Origin: JAAXHB01 sp965221635
Lineage (GTDB): Bacteria > Actinomycetota > Acidimicrobiia > Acidimicrobiales > Aldehydirespiratoraceae
DNA: 64,000 bases
Direction: 5' to 3'
Assembly (NCBI GenBank): GCA_965221635.1
Contig: OZ244902.1
Coordinates: 2,790,001-2,854,000 of the forward strand
Shown one piece after another: positions 17,869 to 28,400 of the stretch (its first letter is position 1; every line of letters begins with the position of its first letter). Under the pieces are notes generated by a model. The model had not been told where the DNA came from, did no database searches, and worked only from the letters and a program-made list of their open reading frames with translations. A program made the translations under genes and the position numbers.

Positions 17869-18762
17869 ATGTTCAGTTCCCGTTACGCGCTGCGCGAGAC
17901 CGGTCAGAACCTGTGGCGCAACTGGTTGCTGGCGTTGGCCACGGTGATCACCGTTGGTGTTTCGCTGGCGATGTTCGGCAGCTTCCGTCTGTTTCAGGTG
18001 GCGGTGGACAACGCCACTCAGCGTTGGAAGGACGGCATCGAGTTCGTGGTGTGGATGAACCCCGATGTGCGTCCCGAACAAGACGAGGCCCTGCTCACCC
18101 GCATCCGCGAAAGCCCCGGCGTGACAAGTTGGATTTACGTGGGGCAACAAGAGGCGTACGAGGAGATGCAGGACTTCTTCTCGGATTCGCCGGAGCTGAT
18201 CGAGGAGATCCTGCCCGAGAACCTGCCCCCTTCGTATCGGGTGGTGCCCACCGATCCCGACCTTGACGTGGTGCGCGAGCTGGGAAGCCAATTCGAGGGG
18301 CTGCCCGGGGTGCGTGACGTTGTGTTCGCTGGTGACGCGATACGAGACGTGCAGGACCTGGCCGACAGGGCCGGGCGGGTGTTGTTCATCGGGTCGATCC
18401 TGTTGTTGGGCGCGTCAACGCTGCTGATCCTCAACACGTTGGCCATTGCCATCAGCAACCGCCGCCAGGAGATCGAGATAATGCGCGTGGTGGGCGCCAC
18501 AAAGTGGTTCATCCGGGTGCCGTTCATGCTTGAAGGCCTCGTTCAGGGCGCGCTGGGCGCGGCGGCGGCGATCGGCAGCAACTTGTTGTTGCGCACTTAC
18601 GTGATAGATCGTTTCGGCGAGGCCGACGCCATAAAGCTGCTGGCGGGGTTCAAGGTTGACGACGCCGCCATGCTTCGCACCAACCTCACAGTGCTGGTGA
18701 TCGCCGGTTTGGTGTCGGTGATAGGCGCCGGTGCGGCGGTGACCGTTTACCTCGACAAGTAG
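17869..18762 (+). CDS. ftsX: Cell-division membrane protein FtsX
   Basis: Four-helix permease-like partner of FtsE: first membrane helix about residues 20-45, a large extracellular domain (about 50-165) and three C-terminal helices, with the ISNRRQEIEIMRVVGAT cytoplasmic coupling segment. Length of 297 residues is typical. In many Actinobacteria a peptidase gene and smpB follow; here the next genes are on the opposite strand. Confidence 0.95.
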   Translation: MFSSRYALRETGQNLWRNWLLALATVITVGVSLAMFGSFRLFQVAVDNATQRWKDGIEFVVWMNPDVRPEQDEALLTRIRESPGVTSWIYVGQQEAYEEMQDFFSDSPELIEEILPENLPPSYRVVPTDPDLDVVRELGSQFEGLPGVRDVVFAGDAIRDVQDLADRAGRVLFIGSILLLGASTLLILNTLAIAISNRRQEIEIMRVVGATKWFIRVPFMLEGLVQGALGAAAAIGSNLLLRTYVIDRFGEADAIKLLAGFKVDDAAMLRTNLTVLVIAGLVSVIGAGAAVTVYLDK

Positions 18763-18804
18763 CCACACCCCCCACCCCGCTCAAACGCGAAGAGCCGGAA
18801 AAGG

Positions 18805-19944
18805 TCAGGCGGCCAGACCACCTTTGGGTTGTGGAAGGGCCATCTCGGGGCTGTGGTATTGCACCCCGAGGGCTTCGGCCACTGCGGGTTCTGTGATCTT
18901 GCCGTCGTACACGGTGAGCCCGGCTCGCAGGCCTGCGTCGTCTCGCATTGCCTGCGCGGGGCCCAGGTCGGCGAGCTTGAGCAGGTAGGGCAGGGTGGCG
19001 TTGTTGAGCGCCTTGGTGGACGTGCGCGGAACCGCTCCGGGCATGTTGGCCACGCAGTAGTGAACCACCTCGTCGGTGATGTAAGTGGGGTTGCTGTGAG
19101 TGGTGGGACGTGACGTTTGCGCGCATCCGCCCTGGTCGATGGCAACATCAACGATCACCGAGCGGGGATTCATCTGCTTCACCATTTCTGCGGTGATCAG
19201 ATGCGGTGCCTTTGCGCCTCGCACGAGCACCGCGCCCACCACCAGGTCGGCTTCGGTGACCGCTGCGTGCAGCGTGGCCCGGCTGGAGTACAAGGTGCGC
19301 ACCGCCGGGCCGAAACGGGCCGAGATCGCTTCGAGAACTCCGGTGTCTCGATCAAGCACGGTCACGTCCGCGCCGAGGCCGACGGCCATCTCGGTGGCGT
19401 TGCGACCCACCACACCGCCGCCGATCACCGCCACCCTCGCCGGGGCCACACCGGGCACCCCGCCGAGCAGCACACCCCGACCCCCTGCGGACGCCTCCAA
19501 ACAACGCGCCCCGGCCTGGATCGACATGCGACCTGCCACCTGCGACATGGGCGCCAACAGCGGAAGCCCACCCTTGGGCCCCACCACGGACTCGTAGGCA
19601 ATCACCGCGGCGCCACTGGCGAGCAGGTCGTTGGCCTGGTCGGGATCGGGCGCCAGGTGAACGTAGGTGAAAAGTGTGTGATGCGCACCCAGGCGGGCCC
19701 GTTCAGGCGCCTGGGGCTCCTTCACCTTCACGATCAACTCGGCGTCGCCGAACACCTCGTCGGCGTCGGCGGCGATCCGAGCCCCCGCGGCTGTGTACTC
19801 GTGGTCTTCGAAACCGGCCCCGGCGCCGGCGTTCGTTTCGATGAGCACCTCATGGCCGTGGGCGGTCACCTCGGCCACGCTGTCGGGTGTGAGCCCGACG
19901 CGGCGCTCCTCGTTCTTGATCTCCTTTGGAACCCCGATGCGCAC
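18805..19944 (-). CDS. ald: Alanine dehydrogenase
   Basis: Catalyses reversible NAD-dependent oxidative deamination of L-alanine to pyruvate and ammonia. MRIGVPKEIKNEERRVG is the diagnostic N-terminus; KVKEPQ carries the substrate-binding Lys and FTYVHLAPD the catalytic His. The Rossmann loop GGGVVGRNA is visible. I chose GTG 19944, preceded by AGAGGGGGCGACA; the frame is open 11 codons further. A perfect inverted repeat lies 16 bp upstream and may regulate it. 379 residues. Confidence 0.96.
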   Translation of the reverse strand: MRIGVPKEIKNEERRVGLTPDSVAEVTAHGHEVLIETNAGAGAGFEDHEYTAAGARIAADADEVFGDAELIVKVKEPQAPERARLGAHHTLFTYVHLAPDPDQANDLLASGAAVIAYESVVGPKGGLPLLAPMSQVAGRMSIQAGARCLEASAGGRGVLLGGVPGVAPARVAVIGGGVVGRNATEMAVGLGADVTVLDRDTGVLEAISARFGPAVRTLYSSRATLHAAVTEADLVVGAVLVRGAKAPHLITAEMVKQMNPRSVIVDVAIDQGGCAQTSRPTTHSNPTYITDEVVHYCVANMPGAVPRTSTKALNNATLPYLLKLADLGPAQAMRDDAGLRAGLTVYDGKITEPAVAEALGVQYHSPEMALPQPKGGLAA

Positions 19945-19960
19945 TTGTCGCCCCCTCTGA

Positions 19961-19975
19961 GTTAGAGCGTCTAAC
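19961..19975. promoter_or_regulatory. Perfect inverted repeat upstream of ald
   Basis: GTTAGA-GCG-TCTAAC is a 6+3+6 palindrome. It sits between the ald ribosome-binding site and a TANNNT hexamer (TATTCT on the minus strand, near 19980-19988), a position suited to repression. It is too short for a terminator and has no U-tract. The regulator is unknown. Confidence 0.45.
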
Positions 19976-20019
19976 AAACCCAGAATACACCTTCGCGCCG
20001 TTTGGTGTGGGGTGTTTGG

Positions 20020-21324
20020 TCAGGGGCTGGTTTGGGTTCCCACCTTGAGTTCCTTGAACGGGACTCCCTTGTCCACGCTGATGTCGCGTGGCAGGCCAAG
20101 CACCCGATCACCGATGATGTTGCGCTGGATCTCGGAGGTTCCGCCGGCGATGCCACTCTGCAGGGTGTTGATGGCGGTGCGCTGCCAGTAGGCGTCGGCG
20201 TCGTCTTGCCATGCGACACCCGAAGCGCCGACGATTTCCATGGACAGGTCGCGGTACACGGTGAGCATTTCCGAGGCCTGGAGTTTGCCCAGCGATCCGG
20301 CGGGGCCGGGGGTGCGTCCCGCCTTTAGTTCGGCTCGGGTGCGCATCGACGACAGCGACTGGCACGTTTCCATGATGCGGAGTTGCATGAGCCGCTGACG
20401 CAGCGCGGGACGTTCGATGATGCCCCGCTTGCGGCACTCCTCGATGAGCCGGTCGGATCGTTCGGTGTTGATCCCGGCGGTGTTGCCGGTGCCGATGGCA
20501 ACCCGTTCGTACATCAACATGGCCGTGGCCATGTTCCAGCCGTTGTTGAGATCACCAAGCAGTCCGGCTGGGCTGGTTGTGGCGGGGCTGCCTCCGTCGG
20601 GGGAGTCCACAGCCGGTATGCGAACGTCGGTGAAGAAGATCTCGTTGAAGTGGGTGCCGCCGTCGATTTGGTGGATCGGTCTGATTTCCACCCCGTCGGC
20701 GTCCATGGGCACGATGAACATCGAGATGCCGGCGTGTTTGGGGGCCTCCGGGTTGGTGCGCGCAATGATGATCCCGTAGGCGCACAGATGCGCGAGCGTG
20801 GTCCACACCTTCTGGCCGTTGATGATCCACTCGTCGCCGTCTCGCACGGCGCTGGTTTGCAGCCCGGCAACGTCTGAACCGGCGCCCGGCTCGGAGAACA
20901 TCTGACACCACACGTCGCGCGCGGAGATCATCCGCGCCATGTACGCGGCCCGCTGGGCTTCGGTGCCGTGCTCGGCGACCATCGGCAAGCACATGCCGTG
21001 AGAGATCGTCAGTTCGTAGGTCATGTTGGGGTAGCGCCCGTACTCGGTGCGCCAGATGCGTTCGTGGGCTTTGGTGAGCCCGGCCCCGCCGTAGGCGGTG
21101 GGGTAGGTGAGTCCGGCCAGCCCCGCATCGGCAAGTGCTTGTTGGAACTTCTGGGCTGCGCGCAGCCTCAACTCGCCGCGTGGGTCGGGCCGACCGTCGA
21201 GATGGATGCCGGTGGCATGGGAATCGAGGAACTCACGGCAGCGTGCCTGGAACGCCTCCGCTTCGGCCGGCGAGAGGCTGTCGTCGTTGGCGGGGGCCGA
21301 GGTGTTTGGGGCCATGACGGGCAT
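20020..21324 (-). CDS. Acyl-CoA dehydrogenase family protein
   Basis: FAD-dependent alpha,beta-oxidation of an acyl-CoA thioester. Recognisable are YPTAYGGAGL, the FAD/substrate segment MFSEPGAGSDVAGLQT, INGQKVWTT and the C-terminal GGTSEIQRNIIGDRVLGLP. At 434 residues it fits the actinobacterial long ACAD group. I chose ATG 21324, preceded by AGGTGGG; the frame stays open 50 codons further. Substrate chain unknown. Divergent from ssrA. Confidence 0.92.
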   Translation of the reverse strand: MPVMAPNTSAPANDDSLSPAEAEAFQARCREFLDSHATGIHLDGRPDPRGELRLRAAQKFQQALADAGLAGLTYPTAYGGAGLTKAHERIWRTEYGRYPNMTYELTISHGMCLPMVAEHGTEAQRAAYMARMISARDVWCQMFSEPGAGSDVAGLQTSAVRDGDEWIINGQKVWTTLAHLCAYGIIIARTNPEAPKHAGISMFIVPMDADGVEIRPIHQIDGGTHFNEIFFTDVRIPAVDSPDGGSPATTSPAGLLGDLNNGWNMATAMLMYERVAIGTGNTAGINTERSDRLIEECRKRGIIERPALRQRLMQLRIMETCQSLSSMRTRAELKAGRTPGPAGSLGKLQASEMLTVYRDLSMEIVGASGVAWQDDADAYWQRTAINTLQSGIAGGTSEIQRNIIGDRVLGLPRDISVDKGVPFKELKVGTQTSP

Positions 21325-21554
21325 CGTACCGCCCACCTGCTTGGCCCTCCAGTGCGTGCCGGGGTGCGGTCGTGGGCTTCTTGCGGCACCGACGCCAACC
21401 TCAGGTGCGCGATCTTTGGGCCGCTCACCTATGACGGACCTGGCGGGCACCGCCGACTGGGGCCGCAATGTCACAGGGGCGCGGTACCGTGAGCGATGCC
21501 GTCAACAGTGAGCGGCCGGGCTTCGGGCCGGGTGCGCACTGCGGGTGGCCACAC

Positions 21555-21997
21555 GGGGCTGACCGGTTTCGACGTCGAGATCAGAAAGCCGAAGCGTGCG
21601 ACCGGAGTTGCTCAGACTCCCTAAACGGGGCACCCACAGAGACGCCAAAACGGACGATCTCGTTCTCGCTGCCTGAGCTTCGGCTTAGTCAACGGAGAAT
21701 CATCGCGACCAGCAATGGCACGCGGGGCCAGACCGCTGCAGCCTGGCAACAGAAGCAGCGGTGGACAGCAGGCAAAGACCGCTGACAGCCGGGAAAGACC
21801 GCTGACACCGGAGAAAGATCCGGCGGCCCGAGGCTGGTGACTCCCGCAATCGCGGGGGATCCTTCTCAACGAGACGAAACCCACCAGGCTCATCCGACCC
21901 GGCGGAGCGGCAGCCGCAAGCCGCAAGCTCGGGAATGGTCGTAGCACGAACGGAGTTCACTCGGCGGACGAGGGTTCGATTCCCTCCAGCTCCACCA
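21555..21997 (+). ncRNA. ssrA: tmRNA
   Basis: Rescues stalled ribosomes with SmpB. The 5' end GGGGCTGACCGGTTTCGAC and the 3' end CCAGCTCCACCA pair as a 7-bp acceptor stem with the G3.U pair that gives alanine identity. GAGGG/CCCTC with a TTCGATT loop forms the T-arm, and CCA is encoded. The tag frame ends in ...KTDDLVLAA with TGA at 21674-21676; the tag may begin at GGC 21629 (GTHRDAKTDDLVLAA) or GCC 21644. At 443 nt it is on the long side. Confidence 0.95.
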
Positions 21998-22470
21998 CCC
22001 TCCTTATTTAACTTCTGGCCTCCTTATTTCACTTCTGGTTCGATCATCCCCGAGTTGGTCGCCTCTTGTCACGGTGGCCATTCGAGGCGGACTGGCTGTT
22101 CCAAAGCAGCAACTCTTGCGATCGATCGTTCGGAGACTCTGGCTGTCTCCGACTTGCTCGTAACATGCGGTCACACTCTCAACATTCATGTCTCACTTGA
22201 GACTTTAGTGTTCGATGTGAGTCGGGGTTGGTTCACTGTTCTCGGCGATGGTGAGAATTGCTGCGAAACTTGCCGGTGGCCTGGTGTTTGCGGGCGGTTG
22301 TGGAAGTCGGCTTCATGGACGAATCCAGCGGCGATGACTGGTTGGCGTTTTGCCCGGTCGCGCGAGTGTGGCAGAATCAAAGTTTGGTCGCAGAGCGGAC
22401 CGTTCGGTGCTCCATTCGGTGCGTCCAGGTTTGTGCGGCGGCCACCGCCCTGACCTCTCAACCGCCCGGC
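21998..22470. other. Gene-poor stretch between ssrA and the giant gene (473 bp)
   Basis: Apart from the 20-bp repeat, I see no gene. Base composition is lower in GC than in flanking genes. The frame of the giant gene is open from 22258, but the part before 22471 is Cys/Arg-rich with no signal peptide and looks non-coding. It probably contains the promoter of the giant gene. Confidence 0.5.
21999..22038 (+). repeat. 20-bp direct repeat immediately after ssrA
   Basis: CCTCCTTATTTAACTTCTGG is followed directly by a copy with one change (TTTC for TTTA). It begins 2 nt beyond the CCA end of tmRNA, where an att site or a terminator might be expected; the AT-rich unit does not fold into a hairpin. 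Confidence 0.8.
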
Positions 22471-25400
22471 ATGATGGGACGCAATTCGAGGATCTTTCCT
22501 GCAATCATCTTGCTCGCGCTGGTGGCTTTGCTGTCCAGCGCCGTGCCGGCGACGGCGTTGAACCATGCCGGGCCTGTGCGCGAGCTCACCGCCACCCCGG
22601 GTGACGGGCAGGTGGAGCTGAGCTGGCGCATCCCGTTGAACGCGCGCGACCGGGTGTACTTCCGTTGGCAGCCAACCAGCGGCGACTGGCACTGCGACGA
22701 CTGGGAGGGAGTGGACTCCCTCGACAAGTTGAACGCCCTGAACTGTCCTTGGGTGAACGCCCACGTGACCATCGGCAACTACACCGCCACCGGTCTGGTG
22801 AACGGCGAGACGTACACCATCGACGTGCGCAACGTGTGGATAGGCGCCACGAACCTCATCGTGTGGTCGCCGATCACCACGATCACCGCAACCCCCAACG
22901 GCACGGTTCCCTCGCCGGTGTCGAACCTTCAGGCCACACCAGGCGTGAACCAGGTGGACCTGTCGTGGACGTTGCCGTCTTCGTCGCCGTTGACGGTGAC
23001 GCACTCGCAGGTGCGTCACAAGGTGACCACCGACGCCGACTTCGGCCCATGGACCGATGTTGCGGCACCTGCTTCAAGCCACACCGTGAGCGGGCTTGAG
23101 TGTTGCACCGCGTACACCTTCGAGGTGCGCACCAAGGCCACCGCTGGTGTCAGCAGCAGAAGGAACGTGTTCGTCACCACCTCACAACCCGACTTGCCGA
23201 GCTTTCCCAGCGGCGCGTCGGTGGCGGCGCTGTCGTTGACCCAGGGCGTGGCATACACCGGGCCGGTGCTGCCACAGGGACAAGGCGTGAACACGCCGCT
23301 GGTTCATTCGGTGTCACCAGCCCTGCCTGCGGGGCTCACCCTGGACGCTCAGCGCAGGATCACCGGCACGCCGACGGGCTTTCAGTCCTCCCGCTCGTAC
23401 AACTACACCGTGACCGACAGCAAGGGCCAAACAGCCTCGTTGCCGTTCACCATCACCGTCGGGGCCACCTCGCCCACCGCGCCCACTTTGGGGGTGGCCA
23501 GCCGCGGCGGGCACGTGTACCTGAAATGGTCGGGGGGTGGCTACAACAACGGCTGGGAGTTCGCCCAGTCCAGCACTTCGGGAACCACCGGCACGTGGCA
23601 GACGGTGCGAAACAGCAACGCCAACACCAGAGCGCACACGGTGAGGTCACTGACCGCCGGTGACACGTACCACTTCACGGTGCGAGCCGTGAACGGCGCC
23701 GGCGGCACCATCAAGGGCCCGGCTTCGCCACAGGTGGCGGTGACGGTGGTGACAACCGCCGGCAACACCGACTACGACACCGACAACGACGGCCTGATCG
23801 AGGTGAAGAGCCTGGATCACCTCAACGCCATCCGCTGGGATCTCGACACCACCGGCGCTTCCACCGACCCCAACAGGTACGCGCAGGCGTTTCCCGACGC
23901 TGCCGTACACATGGGTTGCGCCAACAGGTTCTGCACCGGATACGAACTCGCCGCGGATCTCAGCTTCGACACCAACAACAACGGCCGCGTCGACTCGGGT
24001 GACGACTACTGGAACGGCAGCGTGGGTTGGCTTCCCATTGGACTGTCCGACTCGCCGTTCGTGGGGCTGTTCGACGCAACCGGGCACAGCATTGATCGTT
24101 TGTGGATTCGCCGCGGCTCGGGTGGCGCGATCCCGGGGCTGTTCGGGGTGGTGGGCGAGTCAGGCGAGATCCGAGGCGCCCGGCTCACCAACGTGGACGT
24201 CGAGGCGTTGAAGGCCCACCCCATCGGCCCGCTGGCGTCCGAGAATCGGGGAACGATCACAGGCAGCTCCTCGAGTGGCAGGGCAAAGCGTGCGGGAAGC
24301 TACAACCTGGACTTGTCCACTTTGGAGGCTCACTTCACCGACTCGGCCACCGGGGGTTTGGTGGGTTACAACACCGGCACGGTGCTCAGCAGCAGCTCTT
24401 CGGTGAAGGTGACCGGACGCGGCATCCTCGGTGGCCTTGTGGGCGCCAACCAGGGCGGCGCCAACAAAACGGGGCGCATCCACAACAGCTCCGCCACTAG
24501 CGACGTGACCCTCGGAGGCACCGGTGTCGCCGGCGGCCTGGTGGGGGTCAACTGGAACGGGCTCGTGAGCGCGAGCCACGCCGGGGGCGCAGTCAACGCC
24601 AGTGCCGCCTTCGACGAGGATCCTGCCGCGGGTGGCCTGGTGGGGCTGCTCGCAGGCAGCGGTCTGATGGTGGACCGCAGTTACGCCACCGGTGACGTCA
24701 CCGTGGACGTGCGGGTGGTGAAGCTGTTGCACTGCAAAGCCGGTGGGTTGATCGGGCACGCCTACCTGGGGTCGCTGCGCGTCGAGAACACCTACTCCGC
24801 GGGTGCGGTCACCCACAAGGGCGGGCAGTACTGCGGGGTTGGGCCGCTCATAGGCACCCTTCACTTCAACACCATTGTTGGTCTCACCAACAGCTACTCC
24901 ATCAGCAGCACAACGGTGGGAACCACGTCGGGCACAGGCTGGAACGCCGGGCTTGCCGGATACCTGTCCGGCGACGTGGACGCCACCAAGGGAGCGGCCA
25001 ACCTGCTCGTCACGAACAGCTACTACGACACAAGGCTCACCGGTATCCCGGATGATCCCGACTTCTACGGCAGGGGCCTTGCAGGTTCGCGCATGCGCAC
25101 CCCCACCGGGCCGCCGCCGGTGGATCGTCAGGGGCTCAGCTGCTTCGATGACCTCTACCAGGGCGACGCGACCTACTGCGGATGGGATCCCGCAATTTGG
25201 GATTTTGGTGGTGAGCACGACTATCCCGAACTGAAGGCCGACTGGGACGGCGACGGCACCGCCACCAGCGAGGAGTTCGGCAGCCAGCCCCACAGCTACA
25301 TCCCGGCTTTGCGAGCCGAGGCCGGCAACGCCGAGGTGACGTTGAGGTGGACGATCAGCGACCGCGACGACGGCGCAACCGGTTGGGAGTTCGCAAAATC

Positions 25401-28400
25401 CACCAGTGAGGGCACCACCGGCAACTGGATTGAGGTGCCGAACAGCACCGCCACCACCACGATGCACCGAGAGCAGAACCTCACCAACGACACCGTCTAC
25501 TACTTCCGGGTGCGATCTGTGAAGGGCTCCGACAGGCGCCAGGAGTCAAACGAGGCCTCCGCGAAGCCCTTTGACACCACCCCAACCTTCCTGGATCAAA
25601 CCATCACACACCAGGAGTTCATACGTGGCGTTCCCGTGGAGCTGCTGCTGCCACTGGCGGTCGAGGGCAACGGCGAGCTGAGCTACGACCTTTCGCCGTC
25701 GCTGCCGCCGGGCCTGAACATCGACCTGGGAGACAGGCTGATCACCGGCACCCCCACAGCGGTGCGAGCATCGAGGCAGTACACATGGAGCGCAACCGAC
25801 ACAGACAACGACAGGGCAACTCTCACCTTCAACATCACAGTCGTGGAAGACCTGGTTCCGACCTTCGGCTCGGCAACCATCGACGATCAGCAGTACATCC
25901 AGCACAGCACCATCGAGGGGTTGACGCTGCCTGAGGCAACGGGCGGCAACCCGCCGCTGGCGTACACGCTCACCCCTGTGCTTCCGATGGGTTTGACTTT
26001 AGACGAGACCACCCGGGCGATCACCGGAACACCGGCCTTGCCCCACCCTGCCACGTTGTACACCTACGAGGTGACCGACCGGGACAACGATCCGGTGAGG
26101 CTCACGTTCACCGTCACGGTCGAAGAGGACGTTGCGCCGAGCTTCGACGGCGAGGCCATTCCTGCCCAGCTGTACACGCAGAACATGCCCATCGAGCCCG
26201 TGACCCTGCCGCAGGCCTCAAGCGGCAACGGTGACATTGCCTACAGCGTCACACCACCACTGCCTGCCGGTCTGTCCTTCGACGCGGACACTCGCCGGAT
26301 CACCGGCACCCCGACCGGTTTCCAACAGGTGGCCAACTACACCTACGTGGCCACCGACACCGACGGCGACACCACAAGTCTCAACTTCAACATCACGGTT
26401 ATGGAGGATCTGATGCCGAGCTTCGGTGATCTCACTATTGCCGATCAGCTATTCACCCAGCACACTCCGATCGCCACGCTCACGCTGCCTGGCGCCACAG
26501 GAGGCGACGGTGTGCCCACCTACAGCCTCACCCCGGCACTGGCCACGGGATTGTCGTTCGACGCAGACCGCCTGCAGATCACTGGCATCCCCCAGGTGGG
26601 CCACGGGCCGATCACCTACACCTATGTGGCCACCGACACGGACGGCGACACAGCAAGCCTCAGTTTCGACATCACGATCTCCGACGACCTGATCCCGCGA
26701 TTCGTGACCTCCATAGCGAACCGCACCTTCAGGCAGAACACCCCGGTTGGCGTGTGGTCGCTGCCCGAGGCCACCGGCGGCGACGGGGAGTTGACCTACG
26801 CGTTCGCTCCGGCGTTGCCGCTCGGCATGACCCTTGACCTGGCCAACAAGCGCATCACCGGCACGCCGACACGCCCGCAGGCCGCCACCACACACACCTA
26901 CAGGGTGACCGACTCCGACGAGTACGCCCCGGATTCTGTGACTTTGACGTTCACCATCACCGTGAACGCCGAGGCAACCCCAACCGACTATGACGCCGAC
27001 AACGACGGCCTCATCGAGATCGGCAACCTTGCGCAGCTCAACGCCATGCGCTGGGATCTCGACGGCGACGGGGGAGTGTCCCCGGGCGATCAGGCCGCCT
27101 ACCGCAGCGCCTTCGGCAATCCGGCCGCCAACATGGGCTGCCCGAGCAGCGGCTGTGAGGGCTACGAGCTGATCACCGGACTGGACTTCGACACCAACGC
27201 GGATGGCCGAACCGACACCGCCGGTGACCAGTACTGGAACAACGGCGCCGGCTGGTCATCGATCGGGCTGGGGTCGCAGTACAGCGCCACATTCGACGGC
27301 AACTTGCATCCCGTCACAAACATGCACATCAACTGGACCGGAGGCATAAATCAACCGGTGGGGTTGTTCGCCCGGGTTTCGACCAGCGGCAAGATCCAGC
27401 GCGTGGCCCTGTCTGATTTTCGGGTGCAAGGCAAGTACTACGCCGGGGGACTGGCAGGCAGCAACCACGGAAGAATCACCAACAGTGTTGCTCAGGGAAG
27501 TGTTTCGATATCGGACGAGACCGCCGGCGGACTGGTGGGGGAGAACCGCGGCACCATCTCCTACGCAGCGTCCGAGGGAAGTGTGCGTGGCCGCCACAGG
27601 GTGGGTGGACTGGTGGGCGACAACACCGACGGCACCATCACCAACAGCTACTCCACTGCCCGGGCTCGCGGCGACAGGGACCGAGTGGGCGGCCTTGTGG
27701 GCGAACTGGGCGCTCGGGGCACCATCATCAACAGCTACGCCACCGGTGACGTGTCCGGGAATCGCAACATTGGCGGCCTGGTGGGGTACCACTGGAGGTT
27801 TTCGGCAAAGGGACGAATCGAGAACAGCTATTCCACCGGCACCGTTTCCGGAAGCAGTTACGTTGGCGGGCTCATTGGGCGTTCGTACAGATTCGCCGAC
27901 ATCCGCAACGCGTATTGGGACACCACCACCAGTCGGCGCGGCAGCAGCGCCGGCGGTGCGGGCAGGAGCACCGCCGACCTGCAGAGGCCCACAGACTCGA
28001 GCGGCATTTTCTCTGCGTGGGATGACCGCGCCTGGTATTTCGGCAACACCTGCCATTACCCGGCGCTGATCGCGGACCTTGACGGTGACGGCAGGGCAAC
28101 CTTCTACGAGTTCGGCGACCAGCCCCGCACCAACGACCCGACGTGTTTGGACAAGCCTTTCGAGTTCACCGCCGACGGCGCGCTCGGCGACGTGGTTCTG
28201 AATTGGATCTACCCGTCGAACAGCACCATCACCAAGTACCAGCTGCGTCACAAGCAGGGAAACAGCTTCGCGTCCTCCGACGACCTGTGGATGGACATGG
28301 CCAACAGCAGCGCCGACACCACCACCCACACAGTGCTTGGCTTGGAGCCCGGGGTGGAGTACGTGTTTCAGGTGCGGGCCGTGAACGATTCGCGCACCGG

